DNA of 64,000 nt, from positions 3,348,001 to 3,412,000 of the forward strand of contig JAPCWB010000001.1 in the NCBI GenBank assembly GCA_025938935.1, given 5' to 3'. Positions 8,680 to 17,624 of the stretch are shown piece by piece. The translations under genes were made by a program, and so were the position numbers. Under the pieces are notes generated by a model. That model was given only the letters and a program-made list of their open reading frames with translations. It ran no database searches and was not told the origin of the DNA. Within the stretch, counting starts at the first letter, position 1; each line of letters starts with the position of its first letter. The stretch is from Novosphingobium sp. MW5. Lineage in GTDB: Bacteria; Pseudomonadota; Alphaproteobacteria; Sphingomonadales; Sphingomonadaceae.

Positions 8680-9170
8680 ATCTCCAGCACCTTGCGCATG
8701 GTCGCATGGCTTTCCGGCGAGCCATCGAGCGCGCGGTTATAGCGTTCGGTAATGCGCCATCCCTCGCTGGTCCGCTTCAGCGTCCAGTGATTGACCGCCG
8801 CACGCCAGAGGAACCAGCGGTCGCCCTCCTTCAGGATCACCACCGAATAGCCGACCGCCTGCGCATCATCGCCATTGACCGTGATCTTGGGCGTCGCGGT
8901 CATGTGCGCGCAGCCCGTGTTGACGAGGTCGAGGTGCCCCGGCCACGCATACATGCCAGCGATCTCGTCAGGCGCGGAAAGGCGCTTGGTGCCCCCGTCG
9001 GGCAGCGTGAAGCTGTATCCGCCCCCCGGCTCCCACAATGCGCCCGCGGGCTCCGCAGTGGCGCTATCCACCAGCGGACCGTAAGTCATCAGCAGGTTCT
9101 GGATTTCAAGCTGGTCCTCCGCCCTTTGCAGGCGGCGCTCAAGCTCTAGTAGCCGCGCGTCTCGATCCAA
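8676..9170 (-). CDS. SnoaL/NTF2-like protein, TTG start likely
   Basis: Third NTF2-fold protein of the operon, about 164 residues. A coiled N-terminal helix LELERRLQRAEDQLEIQNLL precedes the core with DEIAGMYAWPGHLDLVNTGC and the C-terminal WFLWRAAVNHWTLKRTSEGW strand pair. No ATG exists in frame before the conserved helix. The TTG at 9168-9170 is preferred because it gives the complete helix and has a purine-rich GAAGA stretch upstream. It overlaps the end of the CMD-like gene by 25 bases and the SDR start by ATGA. Homologues in this superfamily act as dehydratases, isomerases or formaldehyde lyases in aromatic catabolism. The reaction is unknown here. Confidence 0.75.
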   Translation of the reverse strand: MDRDARLLELERRLQRAEDQLEIQNLLMTYGPLVDSATAEPAGALWEPGGGYSFTLPDGGTKRLSAPDEIAGMYAWPGHLDLVNTGCAHMTATPKITVNGDDAQAVGYSVVILKEGDRWFLWRAAVNHWTLKRTSEGWRITERYNRALDGSPESHATMRKVLEI

Positions 9171-9808
9171 TCTTCGTGCTCCCCGGGACGGTAGGTGACG
9201 CCCGGGGTTTTTCCGGACTTGGTCTTGAGATCGAAGCCGATGGCATCGGCGCCGCCTTCGATCGGCACGCCGAAAGCCGAGATCGCCCAGCTGGTCATCA
9301 CGTAATTGCCGACCAGCATGACCAGATCCATCATCTGTTCCTGGCTGAGCGTCTTCTTGAGCGTTTCCCATGTGGCATCGGTGACGTTGTTGCCCCCGAT
9401 CAGTTCATCGCAGGTCGAGAGGATCGCACGTTCCTCTTCGGTGAACTCGTTCGGCGCTTCCGGAAAGTCGCGGATCTGGGCAATCTCTTCCAACGTGATG
9501 CCCGCCGTGATCGCGTAGCCAACGTGGTTGTGCCATTCGTAAGCCGAATTCACCAGCTTGGCGACGCGCAGCACGACGAATTCGAGCTGGCGATTGCTCA
9601 GCGTGTGGCCGGTCATGAAATACTTGCCGTAATGGCTCCAGGCCAGCGCCAGCGGCGGATGGTTCGCCATGATCTGGATGATGTTGGTCTTGGAGCCTTC
9701 TTCCCACGAATTGGGCTCGCCCCAGAAAGACTGCACCTCGCGCGTGGCGTCGGTCCACGTTTCCTTCGGCGGCCACTTGATGCGGAATTCGTTGGGTACG
9801 GACGACAA
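9146..9808 (-). CDS. Carboxymuconolactone decarboxylase-like (AhpD-fold) protein
   Basis: An all-helical CMD/AhpD-fold protein of about 220 residues. The core LSNRQLEFVVLRVAKLVNSA followed by YEWHNHV is the family motif. The redox CxxC of AhpD is absent, its place being taken by EWHNH, so a peroxidase role is unlikely and a decarboxylase/lactonase-like or unknown role is favoured. The TTG at 9806-9808 was chosen because GGGAG lies seven bases upstream; a GTG at 9862 is a longer alternative. It overlaps the next NTF2-like gene by 25 bases and follows the second SDR by 94 bases. Confidence 0.78.
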   Translation of the reverse strand: MSSVPNEFRIKWPPKETWTDATREVQSFWGEPNSWEEGSKTNIIQIMANHPPLALAWSHYGKYFMTGHTLSNRQLEFVVLRVAKLVNSAYEWHNHVGYAITAGITLEEIAQIRDFPEAPNEFTEEERAILSTCDELIGGNNVTDATWETLKKTLSQEQMMDLVMLVGNYVMTSWAISAFGVPIEGGADAIGFDLKTKSGKTPGVTYRPGEHEDWIETRGY

Positions 9809-9902
9809 GGAAGCTCTCCCGGAAAAGGTGTTTCGGTTTGAACGGATGATCAGCGCGTCCACCGCGCCGGGTCAAGAGCATTGGGCGGCTATCGCCCCCG
9901 CG

Positions 9903-10655
9903 TCAGGTAACCGACCAGCCCGCGTCGACGCAGATGGTCTGGTTGGTGACGTAGCGCGCGGCGGGGGAGACCAGATAGGCCACGGCACCTGCAATGTCGC
10001 TTGGCTCGCAAAAGCCCAGCGCGGGCATGCGGCGCGCCGGACCTTCCGCCGGTGGACCTTTCGCGCCGATCGCGCCGGGAGAGGCGACGCCGCCCGGCAG
10101 CACGGTGTTCGCGGTGATACCATGTTCGGCGAGTTCCAGCGCGGAGGCCTTGGTCAGCGCGGCAAGCGCGCCCTTTGAGCCCATATAGCTGGCGAGCCCC
10201 TTGATCGCCTGGCCCCAGAGGCTGCACGAGGCGAGGTTGACGATGCGGCCGCCCTGCCCGGCAGCCACCATCGCCCGGCCCACTTCGCGGGTCAGCAGGA
10301 ACGGCCCGCGAGCGTTGATCGCGTTGTTGCGGTCCCATTCCTCTGCAGTGCCTTCGAGCAGCAATTGCCGGTCCTGCACCCCGGCATTGTTCACCAGCGC
10401 CCGTGGCGCGCCAAGCTGATCGACAACGGCTGCCGCCATGGCAACGATCGACGCCTCGTCAGCCATGTCGACAGAAAAAGCATGGACAGCATCGCCCAGT
10501 TCGCCCGCCAGTGCCTGCGCCTTTGGCAAGTCGCGGTCGGCGATGGCGACGGTCGCGCCGCAATCGGCGAGCAGGCGGACAATGCCCTCACCGATGCCCA
10601 TCGCGCCGCCGGTAACCACGACCACGCGGCCATCAAGGGAAAAGGGGTTGCTCAT
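9903..10655 (-). CDS. Short-chain dehydrogenase/reductase (SDR)
   Basis: A 250-residue classical SDR, first gene of the minus-strand NTF2/SDR/CMD-like string. Cofactor motif TGGAMGIG is at residues 15-22 and NNAG near 89. Catalytic S143, Y157 and K161 lie in the YMGSK context, and the C-terminus is TNQTICVDAGWSVT. An aspartate after the second beta strand (IADRD) favours NAD over NADP (inference). The ATG at 10653-10655 was chosen over an upstream in-frame start at 10691 because the family N-terminus begins just before LDGRVVVVTGG. The two SDRs here are clearly different in sequence, so they may catalyse two separate oxidations in one route. Confidence 0.9.
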   Translation of the reverse strand: MSNPFSLDGRVVVVTGGAMGIGEGIVRLLADCGATVAIADRDLPKAQALAGELGDAVHAFSVDMADEASIVAMAAAVVDQLGAPRALVNNAGVQDRQLLLEGTAEEWDRNNAINARGPFLLTREVGRAMVAAGQGGRIVNLASCSLWGQAIKGLASYMGSKGALAALTKASALELAEHGITANTVLPGGVASPGAIGAKGPPAEGPARRMPALGFCEPSDIAGAVAYLVSPAARYVTNQTICVDAGWSVT

Positions 10656-10764
10656 AGCCAGCCTCGCAAATTGTTGCGGGCAGCAAAGCAAGCGCGGCCG
10701 CCGGGTTCAATCCTCGCCCACGCATGATCGCGCAAGCGTTGACCGAACCCGTCGCCGGATAGTC

Positions 10765-12138
10765 TCAGGCGGCTTTTTTCGTCCGTTCAACCGCTTCGAG
10801 ATTGAGCATTTCGGCAATCAGGAAAGCCAGTTCCAGCGACTGCGCGGCGTTCAGACGCGGATCGCAATGGGTGTGATAGCGGTCCGCCAGCGCCTCGTCG
10901 GTGATGCCCATCGCGCCGCCGGTGCATTCGGTGACGTTCTGGCCGGTCATCTCGATATGGATGCCGCCGGCGTGCGTGCCCTCGGCGCGGTGGACGGCGA
11001 AGAAGCCGCGCACTTCGGCAAGGATGCGGTCGAAGGGACGGGTCTTGTAGCCGGTCGCGCTCTTGATCACGTTGCCGTGCATCGGGTCGCAGGACCAGAC
11101 CACCGAATGGCCTTCACGCTTTACCGCGCGAACCAGCGCCGGCAAGCCGGCTTCCACCTTGTCATGGCCAAAGCGGCTGATCAGCGTGATACGGCCCGCC
11201 TCGCGCGCCGGGTTCAGCGTATCGAGCAGGCGCAGCAGGGCGTCAGGCTCAAGGCTGGGGCCGCACTTCATGCCGATGGGGTTGCCCACCCCGCGCAGGA
11301 ACTCGACATGAGCCGAATTCTCAAAGCGGGTGCGGTCACCAATCCACAGCATGTGGGCGGAGCAATCATACCAGTCGCCGGTCAGCGAATCGCGGCGGGT
11401 CAGCGACTGCTCATAGGGGAGCAGCAGGGCTTCGTGGCTGGTGTAGAAGCTGGTGCCCTGAAGCTGCGGAACCGTCTGCGGATCGATGCCGCAGGCCTGC
11501 ATGAAGTCCAGCGCTTCGCCGATACGGTCCGACACTTCGGCGAACTTCGCCGCCCAGGGGCTGCGGCCCATGAAATCGAGCGTCCACTTGTGGACCTGGC
11601 GGAGGTTGGCATAGCCGCCGTTCGAGAATGCGCGCAGCAGGTTGAGCGTGGCAGCCGACTGCGAATAGGCCTCGACCATGCGCTGCGGATCGTTGACGCG
11701 GTCCTGTGCGTTCGGTTCGATGCCATTGATGATGTCGCCGAAATAGCTAGGCATTTCAACGCCATTCACGGTCTCGGTGGGCGCCGAGCGCGGCTTGGCG
11801 AACTGGCCCGCCATGCGGCCGACCTTCACCACCGGCTGCTTCGAGGCGAAGGTCATGACGACCGCCATCTGCAGCAGCACGCGGAAGGTGTCGCGGATGT
11901 TGTCCGGGTGGAATTCGGCAAAGCTTTCGGCGCAGTCGCCGCCCTGCAGCAGGAAGCCGCGGCCCTCTGCCACTTCGGCAAGGTCCGCCTTCAGAGCGCG
12001 GGCTTCACCGGCAAAGACCAGCGGCGGAAAGCTCGTCAGCGTCTTTTCGACGCGCGCCAGTTCATCCGCGTTTCCATAGGCGGGAAGGTGCCGCGCTTCG
12101 GCGTTTTTCCAGCTTTCCGGGGTCCAGTTGCTTGCCAC
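10765..12138 (-). CDS. aroG: Class II 3-deoxy-7-phosphoheptulonate (DAHP) synthase
   Basis: First step of the shikimate pathway: phosphoenolpyruvate plus erythrose 4-phosphate gives DAHP. It is the plant/mycobacterial-type (class II) enzyme, 457 residues. Metal and substrate motifs are QGGDCAESF (C69), [17 protein letters not shown] and [12 protein letters not shown]. The GTG at 12136-12138 is the start because AAAGGAG lies eight bases upstream; the further in-frame upstream start would eliminate that site. M16 peptidase lies upstream on the same strand, 87 bases away, with hairpins between them, so it probably has its own promoter or leader control. The gene symbol follows mycobacterial usage and is not universal. 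Confidence 0.93.
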   Translation of the reverse strand: MASNWTPESWKNAEARHLPAYGNADELARVEKTLTSFPPLVFAGEARALKADLAEVAEGRGFLLQGGDCAESFAEFHPDNIRDTFRVLLQMAVVMTFASKQPVVKVGRMAGQFAKPRSAPTETVNGVEMPSYFGDIINGIEPNAQDRVNDPQRMVEAYSQSAATLNLLRAFSNGGYANLRQVHKWTLDFMGRSPWAAKFAEVSDRIGEALDFMQACGIDPQTVPQLQGTSFYTSHEALLLPYEQSLTRRDSLTGDWYDCSAHMLWIGDRTRFENSAHVEFLRGVGNPIGMKCGPSLEPDALLRLLDTLNPAREAGRITLISRFGHDKVEAGLPALVRAVKREGHSVVWSCDPMHGNVIKSATGYKTRPFDRILAEVRGFFAVHRAEGTHAGGIHIEMTGQNVTECTGGAMGITDEALADRYHTHCDPRLNAAQSLELAFLIAEMLNLEAVERTKKAA

Positions 12139-12225
12139 AGTTATGCTCCTTTGCGGGGGCGCCCTTACGCCCACCCCCGCCAGAATGCAAAACCGGGTTT
12201 TCTGCGTTATCCGAAAGCTGGGCTT
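12139..12225 (-). promoter_or_regulatory. Leader of DAHP synthase gene with two inverted repeats
   Basis: This spacer lies between the M16 stop and the DAHP synthase GTG. Two inverted repeats are visible: a G/C stem with arms GCGGGGG and CCCCCGC (12153-12180), and an A/T-rich stem AAAAC/GTTTT within 12187-12205. The G/C stem ends directly next to the AAAGGAG ribosome site (12146-12152). It could mask the site or serve as read-through control after the protease gene. No leader peptide rich in aromatic codons was found, so attenuation of the trp type is not supported. Confidence 0.3.
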
Positions 12226-15180
12226 TTATCGCGTCACCGGCGCAGCCCCGGTAGCAGGGGCAGCCCCGACCGATGCCAGCGTCTGCCCTTGTGGCAGCAC
12301 CGCGAGTCGCCACGACTTGCCCTTGACCAGATACTTCGCCGCCAGCGCCTGCATCGCCTGAGGGGTGGTTACGGTGGAATCGACCATCAGCGTCCGCAGC
12401 GCGGCGAACAGTTCGGGCCGCTGCGTCGCGCCTTCCAGCATCAGCATGAAATAGCTCGAACCCGTTGATGCGCGGGCGATCTGCTGGCGCAGAGGCTCGG
12501 TCACGCGCGCCAGTTCGTCAGCGCTGGGCGGATTGGCGACGAGGTCCGCGGCGATCTCGTCCGCCGTGGCATAGAAGGTCTTGAGCTGTCCCGGCTCCAG
12601 CATGCCGAGCGCGAGGATCGTGCCGCCCGAGGGGAACTCCGTCGGCCAGTTCGAATAGACCTGCGGCGAATAGGCGGCGCCCAGCTTTTCACGCAGGCGG
12701 TCAAGCAGGCGGTTGGAGAAGACTTCGGACAGGATACGCAGCTGGCGTCCTTCGCTGAGGCCCGCAGTGCCACCGCCCGTCGGCCAATAGACCATGGCCG
12801 CGGCCTGGCGCGCATCGCCGTTGTGGTAGAGCACGATGGGCTCCGCGCTCCCTTTGGGCACGCGCGGTACGGCATTGGCCTTATCCGCCGGCAGCGAAGT
12901 GCGCGGCTTGAGCGCGCCGAAGCTGCGTTCCAGCGCCGTGACCGTCTGCGCAAGGTCGACGTCGCCATAGACCTGCACTTCGACCGGTCCCATCGACAGG
13001 ATCGGCTCCCACAGCGCGCGGAAACCTTCCGGCGTGGCGGCATCGAGTTCCGCCGAACTTGGCGCGCGGAAGCGGGGATCGCGGTCCCGCTCGATCCACT
13101 TGAGATCGCGCTCGAGCACCCCGCGCGGGGAAGTGCCATAGGCATCGTTGCGCAGCTTCATCGCCGCCTTGGCGCGCAGCACGGGATTCGGATCCCAGCG
13201 CGGCATGGCGAGCTTGGCGGCGAACAGATAGAGCTGGTCGGCAAGGTCCTCGCGCCGGGTATTGGCGCTGAAGACGAAGTCCGCATCATCGATGGCGAAA
13301 TCGAAGCCCATCTTGCGGCCGGTGGTAATCCGGTCGAGCTCTTCCTGGCCCAGCGGCCCGATGCCCGAACCGACCAAGGCAAGGTCGGCGAGTGCGGCAT
13401 TGGCCTGGTCGTTCGGACCAAAGGCGCGGTAACCGCCGCCGAAGCGTACCTTGACCGTGACGCGGCCGGGTTCGACCTCGCTCGTCTTGATCAGCGCCTT
13501 CACGCCATTGGCGAAGTTCACCTGCGAAATCTCTGGAATCCCGGTCGCAACCACCGTGCCCTTGCCCGGCGTTCCGATGGCGGGAAGCGCAGCGAAGTCG
13601 ATCGGCTTGTAGGCCAGCCGCGATCCGGCGTCGCCAGATACAGGCGCGGCAAGTGCGGTGCGCAGGGACGCCTCATCCGCCTCGCCGATCGACGGCGTGA
13701 TATAGACGCCGCGCGTCACCGTGCCCTGGAACTGTTGGCGGGTGTGAGCGAGGACATTGGCCGGAGTGAACAGGCGGCGGGCGCCGTCGAAGATGGTCAG
13801 GATCGCTGCCGGATCGGCCACGGCCTCGCGAATGTCGAGCGCTCCGACGATCTCGTCGCCCAGCGCCGAACTCGCCTGCAGGGTGCGCTGTTCGGCGAAG
13901 GCGGTATAGCCCACGCGCATTTCCGCAACCTCGCGGTCGATCTCGGCCTGCGTCGGCGGGGTCTTGAGCGCATCCGCGATCACCGCACGGGTATCACGTA
14001 CGGCGGCTTTCCAGTCCGGGCCGATCGGCGTGACGGTAACGAAGGTCCCGTCGACCGAGCGCAGCACGTCCTGCTGCTCGATTCCTGCGGCGAGGAAGCT
14101 GCCGCCCGCGCGGGCGCGCGCCTCGAGCCGGCGATTGATAATCTCGCGCGCCAGGCGGTCGACCATCAGGCCCTGGTTATAGGCAATCGTATCGTTGACC
14201 GGACGCCAGGGACGCAGCACGGCCCAGGAAAAGCTGCGCGGCAGGTCGGGTTCGACCAAAACCTTGACCTCGCCCACCGGGGCGCCATCGGTCTTGATCG
14301 CATCCTTTGGCGGCACCGGATCGCCAAAGCTCGGGGTCGGCGTATGCGCGCCCGAAACGGGCCACTCGGAAAACCACTTGGTGATCAGCGCGGCAAACTG
14401 TTCGGGCGAGCCATCGCCTGCCACCACGACAACCGTATTTTCAGGCCGGTACCAGCGCTTGTGGAACGCACGAATCGATTCCGATGTCGCCGCCTTCAGC
14501 GTCTCCTCGGTACCGATGGGCGAACGCGTGGCGAGCAATTGCCCGGCATAGACGGTCTCGCGCATCGCGCGGTCAATACGCTCGTCCGTGCCGCCGCGTT
14601 CACGCTTTTCGGCAAGCACGATGGGCAGGTCGGCCTTGATATTGGCGTCGCTCAGCGTCGGGTAGATCATCATGCCCGAAAGCAGCTTGAACGATTCATC
14701 CAGCCCCTGCGGCGTCGCCTCCGGCAGGTCGATCTTGTAGGTCGTGGCGATCGGCGTGGTTTCGGCATTGGTGTCCGAACCGAAGGTCGCGCCAAGGCGC
14801 TGCCACGTGGGGATCGCCTGCGCCTCGCCGATGTATTTCGACTGGCGGAAAACAAGATGCTCGATGAAGTGGGCATAGCCGCGCTCGCTCTCGCTCTCGT
14901 TCATCGAGCCTGCATCGATGCGCACGCGGATCGAGACCTGCCCGGGAGGAACGCCATTGTTGCGCACGGCATAGCGCACGCCGTTGGGCAGTTCGCCAAA
15001 GACCCATGCCTTGTCCTGCGGCACGTCGCTGCCGCGGTAAAGCCATGGGCCGCTATCTGCCTTGGCCGGAGCCGCGGCCGCGGGAGGCGCCTTGCGCTTT
15101 GCCTGCCCCATGACGGGACTGGCCAGAACAAGCGGAATGATCAGGGCAAGGTGCGCGGCAACGCGGAGTGGGGACTTCAT
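12226..15180 (-). CDS. M16 family zinc metalloprotease, double-domain, secreted
   Basis: A 984-residue pitrilysin/insulinase-type (M16) peptidase exported to the periplasm. A signal peptide covers roughly residues 1-26 (ending VMGQA), followed by an Ala/Pro-rich linker. The inverted zinc motif HxxEH is intact as HFIEH (H104, E107, H108) in the first M16 domain. The second half, from about residue 520, repeats the M16/M16C arrangement without the zinc motif, as usual for the non-catalytic half. The ATG at 15178-15180 was chosen over longer in-frame starts because it begins the signal peptide. It probably degrades short peptides. It is divergent from the secreted unknown at 15345. Confidence 0.93.
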   Translation of the reverse strand: MKSPLRVAAHLALIIPLVLASPVMGQAKRKAPPAAAAPAKADSGPWLYRGSDVPQDKAWVFGELPNGVRYAVRNNGVPPGQVSIRVRIDAGSMNESESERGYAHFIEHLVFRQSKYIGEAQAIPTWQRLGATFGSDTNAETTPIATTYKIDLPEATPQGLDESFKLLSGMMIYPTLSDANIKADLPIVLAEKRERGGTDERIDRAMRETVYAGQLLATRSPIGTEETLKAATSESIRAFHKRWYRPENTVVVVAGDGSPEQFAALITKWFSEWPVSGAHTPTPSFGDPVPPKDAIKTDGAPVGEVKVLVEPDLPRSFSWAVLRPWRPVNDTIAYNQGLMVDRLAREIINRRLEARARAGGSFLAAGIEQQDVLRSVDGTFVTVTPIGPDWKAAVRDTRAVIADALKTPPTQAEIDREVAEMRVGYTAFAEQRTLQASSALGDEIVGALDIREAVADPAAILTIFDGARRLFTPANVLAHTRQQFQGTVTRGVYITPSIGEADEASLRTALAAPVSGDAGSRLAYKPIDFAALPAIGTPGKGTVVATGIPEISQVNFANGVKALIKTSEVEPGRVTVKVRFGGGYRAFGPNDQANAALADLALVGSGIGPLGQEELDRITTGRKMGFDFAIDDADFVFSANTRREDLADQLYLFAAKLAMPRWDPNPVLRAKAAMKLRNDAYGTSPRGVLERDLKWIERDRDPRFRAPSSAELDAATPEGFRALWEPILSMGPVEVQVYGDVDLAQTVTALERSFGALKPRTSLPADKANAVPRVPKGSAEPIVLYHNGDARQAAAMVYWPTGGGTAGLSEGRQLRILSEVFSNRLLDRLREKLGAAYSPQVYSNWPTEFPSGGTILALGMLEPGQLKTFYATADEIAADLVANPPSADELARVTEPLRQQIARASTGSSYFMLMLEGATQRPELFAALRTLMVDSTVTTPQAMQALAAKYLVKGKSWRLAVLPQGQTLASVGAAPATGAAPVTR

Positions 15181-15344
15181 GGTGTGATGTATAGGAAGCG
15201 CAAAGGTGAAGGGCCAGTGAATAGCGCCTTGTCGGAATTGCCGCGAAACAGTGACAAGATCCCTTGCCAAGCGATTAGCTTGCAGGCAGTTTTTACCCCA
15301 ATGGCGGTCAGGCATCGCCCCGGGGCAATCAGGAAGGATATTTC

Positions 15345-15845
15345 ATGGCACGATGGACCACCGCCGTTCTGGCACTCGCGCTGGCGGGCGCGACCTCTCC
15401 CGCGATGGGGCAGACCGGGTTCCCGCCGCACAGCGCCTATGGCGAGAGCGATGACGAAAACATGCAGGCCTGCCGCGTCACGCACGCCTCTGCCATTGCG
15501 GCGATCGAAGGCACCCTGCGCAGCTTCAACATCCGCACGGTCACCCACACATCCGAAACGCTCTCGCGCGATGTGATCCTCGCCTATGTGAATATCAACG
15601 CCCTCCCCGTGAAGCAGAACGGCGTGAACACTGGGTCCTGCGCCTACAGCACGACTTACGAACTATATGACAACACCACCTTCACCAATCCGGTGACCAA
15701 GGCAGCGCACTTCGGCAAGGTCATGTACTGCAACCGCGGCGGCCTGCTGGTGTGGAGCGCGGCTACTGCGCAGACCCAGCTTAACAAGGACCTGCGCAGC
15801 TACGTGACCGAGTGCGTGAAGGAATATAACGAGAGCAAGAACTGA
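15345..15845 (+). CDS. Secreted protein of unknown function
   Basis: A 166-residue protein with a clear signal peptide (residues 1-23, ending PAMGQ) and a mature part containing four cysteines (QACRV, GSCAYS, YCNRG, TECVK), so it is likely periplasmic with disulfides. I do not recognise the family. The start follows AGGAAGGAT seven bases upstream, a strong ribosome site. It is divergent from the M16 protease gene across 164 bases and convergent with the FKBP gene, sharing a hairpin that spans both stop codons. Confidence 0.7.
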   Translation: MARWTTAVLALALAGATSPAMGQTGFPPHSAYGESDDENMQACRVTHASAIAAIEGTLRSFNIRTVTHTSETLSRDVILAYVNINALPVKQNGVNTGSCAYSTTYELYDNTTFTNPVTKAAHFGKVMYCNRGGLLVWSAATAQTQLNKDLRSYVTECVKEYNESKN

Positions 15846-15858
15846 GGCGGGCGCCTCA
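15843..15858. terminator. Hairpin spanning the stops of two convergent genes
   Basis: TGAGGCG and CGCCTCA form a perfect inverted repeat around a two-base centre. It covers the stop codon of the secreted protein (+) and that of the FKBP (-). It is symmetric and could end both transcripts, but there is no T run on either side, so intrinsic termination is uncertain. Confidence 0.35.
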
Positions 15859-16389
15859 CTTGGGCGCAGGCTGGGGCTCTGCCGGCTTCTGCGCTTCCAT
15901 CTGCTTCTGCATGGCCTCGATTTCCGCCATCGACTTGAAGTCGAGCAATTCAACCTGGAAGACCAGGTCAGAATTCGCGGGAATCGGGCCGCTGGCCTGT
16001 GCGCCATAGCCAATCGCGGCGGGGATGCAGAGCCGCATGACGGACCCCTTGCCCGCCAGCTTGAGCCCTTCGCTGAAACCCGGAATGACCCCTGATACAG
16101 GCATCGGCGTGCGCTGGGCCTGGTCGAACACGGCACCGCTCGCGGCGAGGTATCCGAGGTAATCGATCAGCACGACATCGGCATCGCCGGGCTTGGCCGC
16201 AGTTGCGGGGGCCGCACGCAGGACCGTGTAGCCAAGGCCTGAAGCTGTCTTGGCCGTGCAGGTGCGGTGCGCGGAATCGACCACCGGGTTCAGCGGCAGC
16301 GGGATAATCGGGCTGGAAACCTGGGCCGAGGCGGTGGCGGAAAGGCCCATCAGGGCGGCGGCGGCGATTGCCGGGAGCGTCTTGTTCAT
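15856..16389 (-). CDS. FKBP-type peptidyl-prolyl cis-trans isomerase, periplasmic
   Basis: A 177-residue exported prolyl isomerase. The signal peptide covers about residues 1-22 (ATASAQ), and a single FKBP domain follows: DVVLIDYLGYLAASGAVFDQ, then GVIPGFSEGLKLAGKGSVMRLCIP, GYG, IPANSDLVFQVELLDF. It ends in a short Gln/Pro/Ala tail. The start at 16387-16389 overlaps the stop of the upstream membrane protein as ATGA, so the two are translationally coupled. An upstream in-frame start would add an arginine-rich segment that belongs to the neighbour's coding region. Confidence 0.92.
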   Translation of the reverse strand: MNKTLPAIAAAALMGLSATASAQVSSPIIPLPLNPVVDSAHRTCTAKTASGLGYTVLRAAPATAAKPGDADVVLIDYLGYLAASGAVFDQAQRTPMPVSGVIPGFSEGLKLAGKGSVMRLCIPAAIGYGAQASGPIPANSDLVFQVELLDFKSMAEIEAMQKQMEAQKPAEPQPAPK

Positions 16390-16790
16390 GCCGCGCCGTC
16401 TAAGGGCAAGCTGCCGTCGCCGCCAGCGGAATCGTCCTTGTTCGGCTTGTCCCTGCGGCCAGACAGCAGGTGCGGCCAACACCGCGCCACCACCAGCATC
16501 AGCGTCGGCAGCGCAATGGTCAGCGCCACGTCCTTGGTCATTTCGCCCAGCTGCTTGGCCACTTCATTGGGCCAGACCTCGAAGAAATAGTCATTCGCCT
16601 CGTTCAGAAGCTCGAGCGCAAGGACCGCCAGCCACGGGAGCCAATCCGCCAGCGAACGCCGCAGCAAGGCAGCGAAGACCAGCGCCAGCACAAGCCCCGC
16701 CATCACGTGCAAGGCATCGTTGTGGAAGGCGAGGCTGCGCTCCACGAACATCTTCGCGTCATAAATCGTGCGGGAGCCATGGGGGATCAT
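16386..16790 (-). CDS. Small membrane protein of unknown function
   Basis: A 134-residue inner-membrane protein with about three helices (VMAGLVLALVFAALL, WLPWLAVLALELLNEAND, VALTIALPTLMLVVARC) and a charged C-terminal tail. The start was placed at the ATG at 16788-16790, since upstream codons are proline/arginine rich and unlike protein. It is coupled to the FKBP by ATGA. The N-terminal FHNDALHV and mid ELLNEANDYF segments recall small conserved sphingomonad membrane proteins. No function can be assigned. Confidence 0.65.
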   Translation of the reverse strand: MIPHGSRTIYDAKMFVERSLAFHNDALHVMAGLVLALVFAALLRRSLADWLPWLAVLALELLNEANDYFFEVWPNEVAKQLGEMTKDVALTIALPTLMLVVARCWPHLLSGRRDKPNKDDSAGGDGSLPLDGAA

Positions 16791-17045
16791 CGCGGCACCG
16801 CTAGGCCATTGCGCGCTGGCAGGCAACGCGCGGGTCTGTCCTACACGGGCCCGTTCAGGCACAACCGGGCCATGAATGCGCCGTGGCTCCATCCCCGCCC
16901 TGCCGCGCCCGCCGCCATGCGCGGGGGCATATTCCGGGGCGGGTGGACATTTTCCCTCAGGACCGTGTCCATTGTGTCCAGTCCACAAGGATTTCTGCGC
17001 CTTTGCGGGCTTGACCCCGGGCCGCAGCTTCCTAAATGCAGGGTC

Positions 17046-17624
17046 ATGTACATAGAAACCGAAACAACGCCGAACCCTGCGGTTCTGAAGTTCCTGCCCG
17101 GCCGCGAGGTGATGACCGGCGGAACCCGTGACTTTGCCGATGAGGACGCGGCACAGGCATCGCCGCTGGCCGCCGCGCTGTTCTCGCTGGGGGACGTTTC
17201 GGGCGTGTTCTATGGCCGCGATTTCGTTTCGGTCACGGCGGGCGAAGGGGTCAGCTGGTCGGCGCTAAAGCCGCAGGTCGTGGCCGTGCTGCTCGATCAC
17301 TTCGTTTCGGGCGCGCCTTTGTTCAGCGAGGCGGAAGGCAACGGCATCTCCGTTCCCGTCGATGATGACGACACCTTTGGTGACGACCCGGGCACAGAAG
17401 ATATCGTCCTGCAGATCCGCGAATTGATCGAAACCCGCGTTCGCCCCGCCGTGGCGAATGACGGCGGCGACATCATCTATCGCGGCTTCCGCGAGGGCGT
17501 GGTCTATCTCACCATGCAGGGTGCCTGCTCCGGCTGCCCAAGCTCGACCGCCACGCTCAAGCAGGGCATCGAAGGCCTGCTCAAGCACTATGTCCCCGAA
17601 GTGACCGAAGTCCGCGCGGCATGA
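17046..17624 (+). CDS. nfuA: NfuA-type iron-sulfur scaffold/carrier protein
   Basis: A 192-residue Fe-S carrier delivering clusters to apoproteins in the cytoplasm. The N-terminal Nfu_N domain (residues 1-87, starting MYIETETTPNPAVLKFLPG) is followed by the NifU-like C-terminal domain with the cluster-binding CSGCPSS motif. The start is the ATG at 17046. It is the first gene of a plus-strand run and overlaps the nitroreductase by ATGA. Nfu-type carriers support radical-SAM enzymes such as MiaB, which is encoded 5 kb downstream. Confidence 0.95.
   Translation: MYIETETTPNPAVLKFLPGREVMTGGTRDFADEDAAQASPLAAALFSLGDVSGVFYGRDFVSVTAGEGVSWSALKPQVVAVLLDHFVSGAPLFSEAEGNGISVPVDDDDTFGDDPGTEDIVLQIRELIETRVRPAVANDGGDIIYRGFREGVVYLTMQGACSGCPSSTATLKQGIEGLLKHYVPEVTEVRAA

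Noticed and set aside
12823..15576. 917-codon plus-strand open frame opposite the M16 protease
   Set aside because: Antisense of a real gene with intact zinc motif; no recognisable domain and extreme Arg content.
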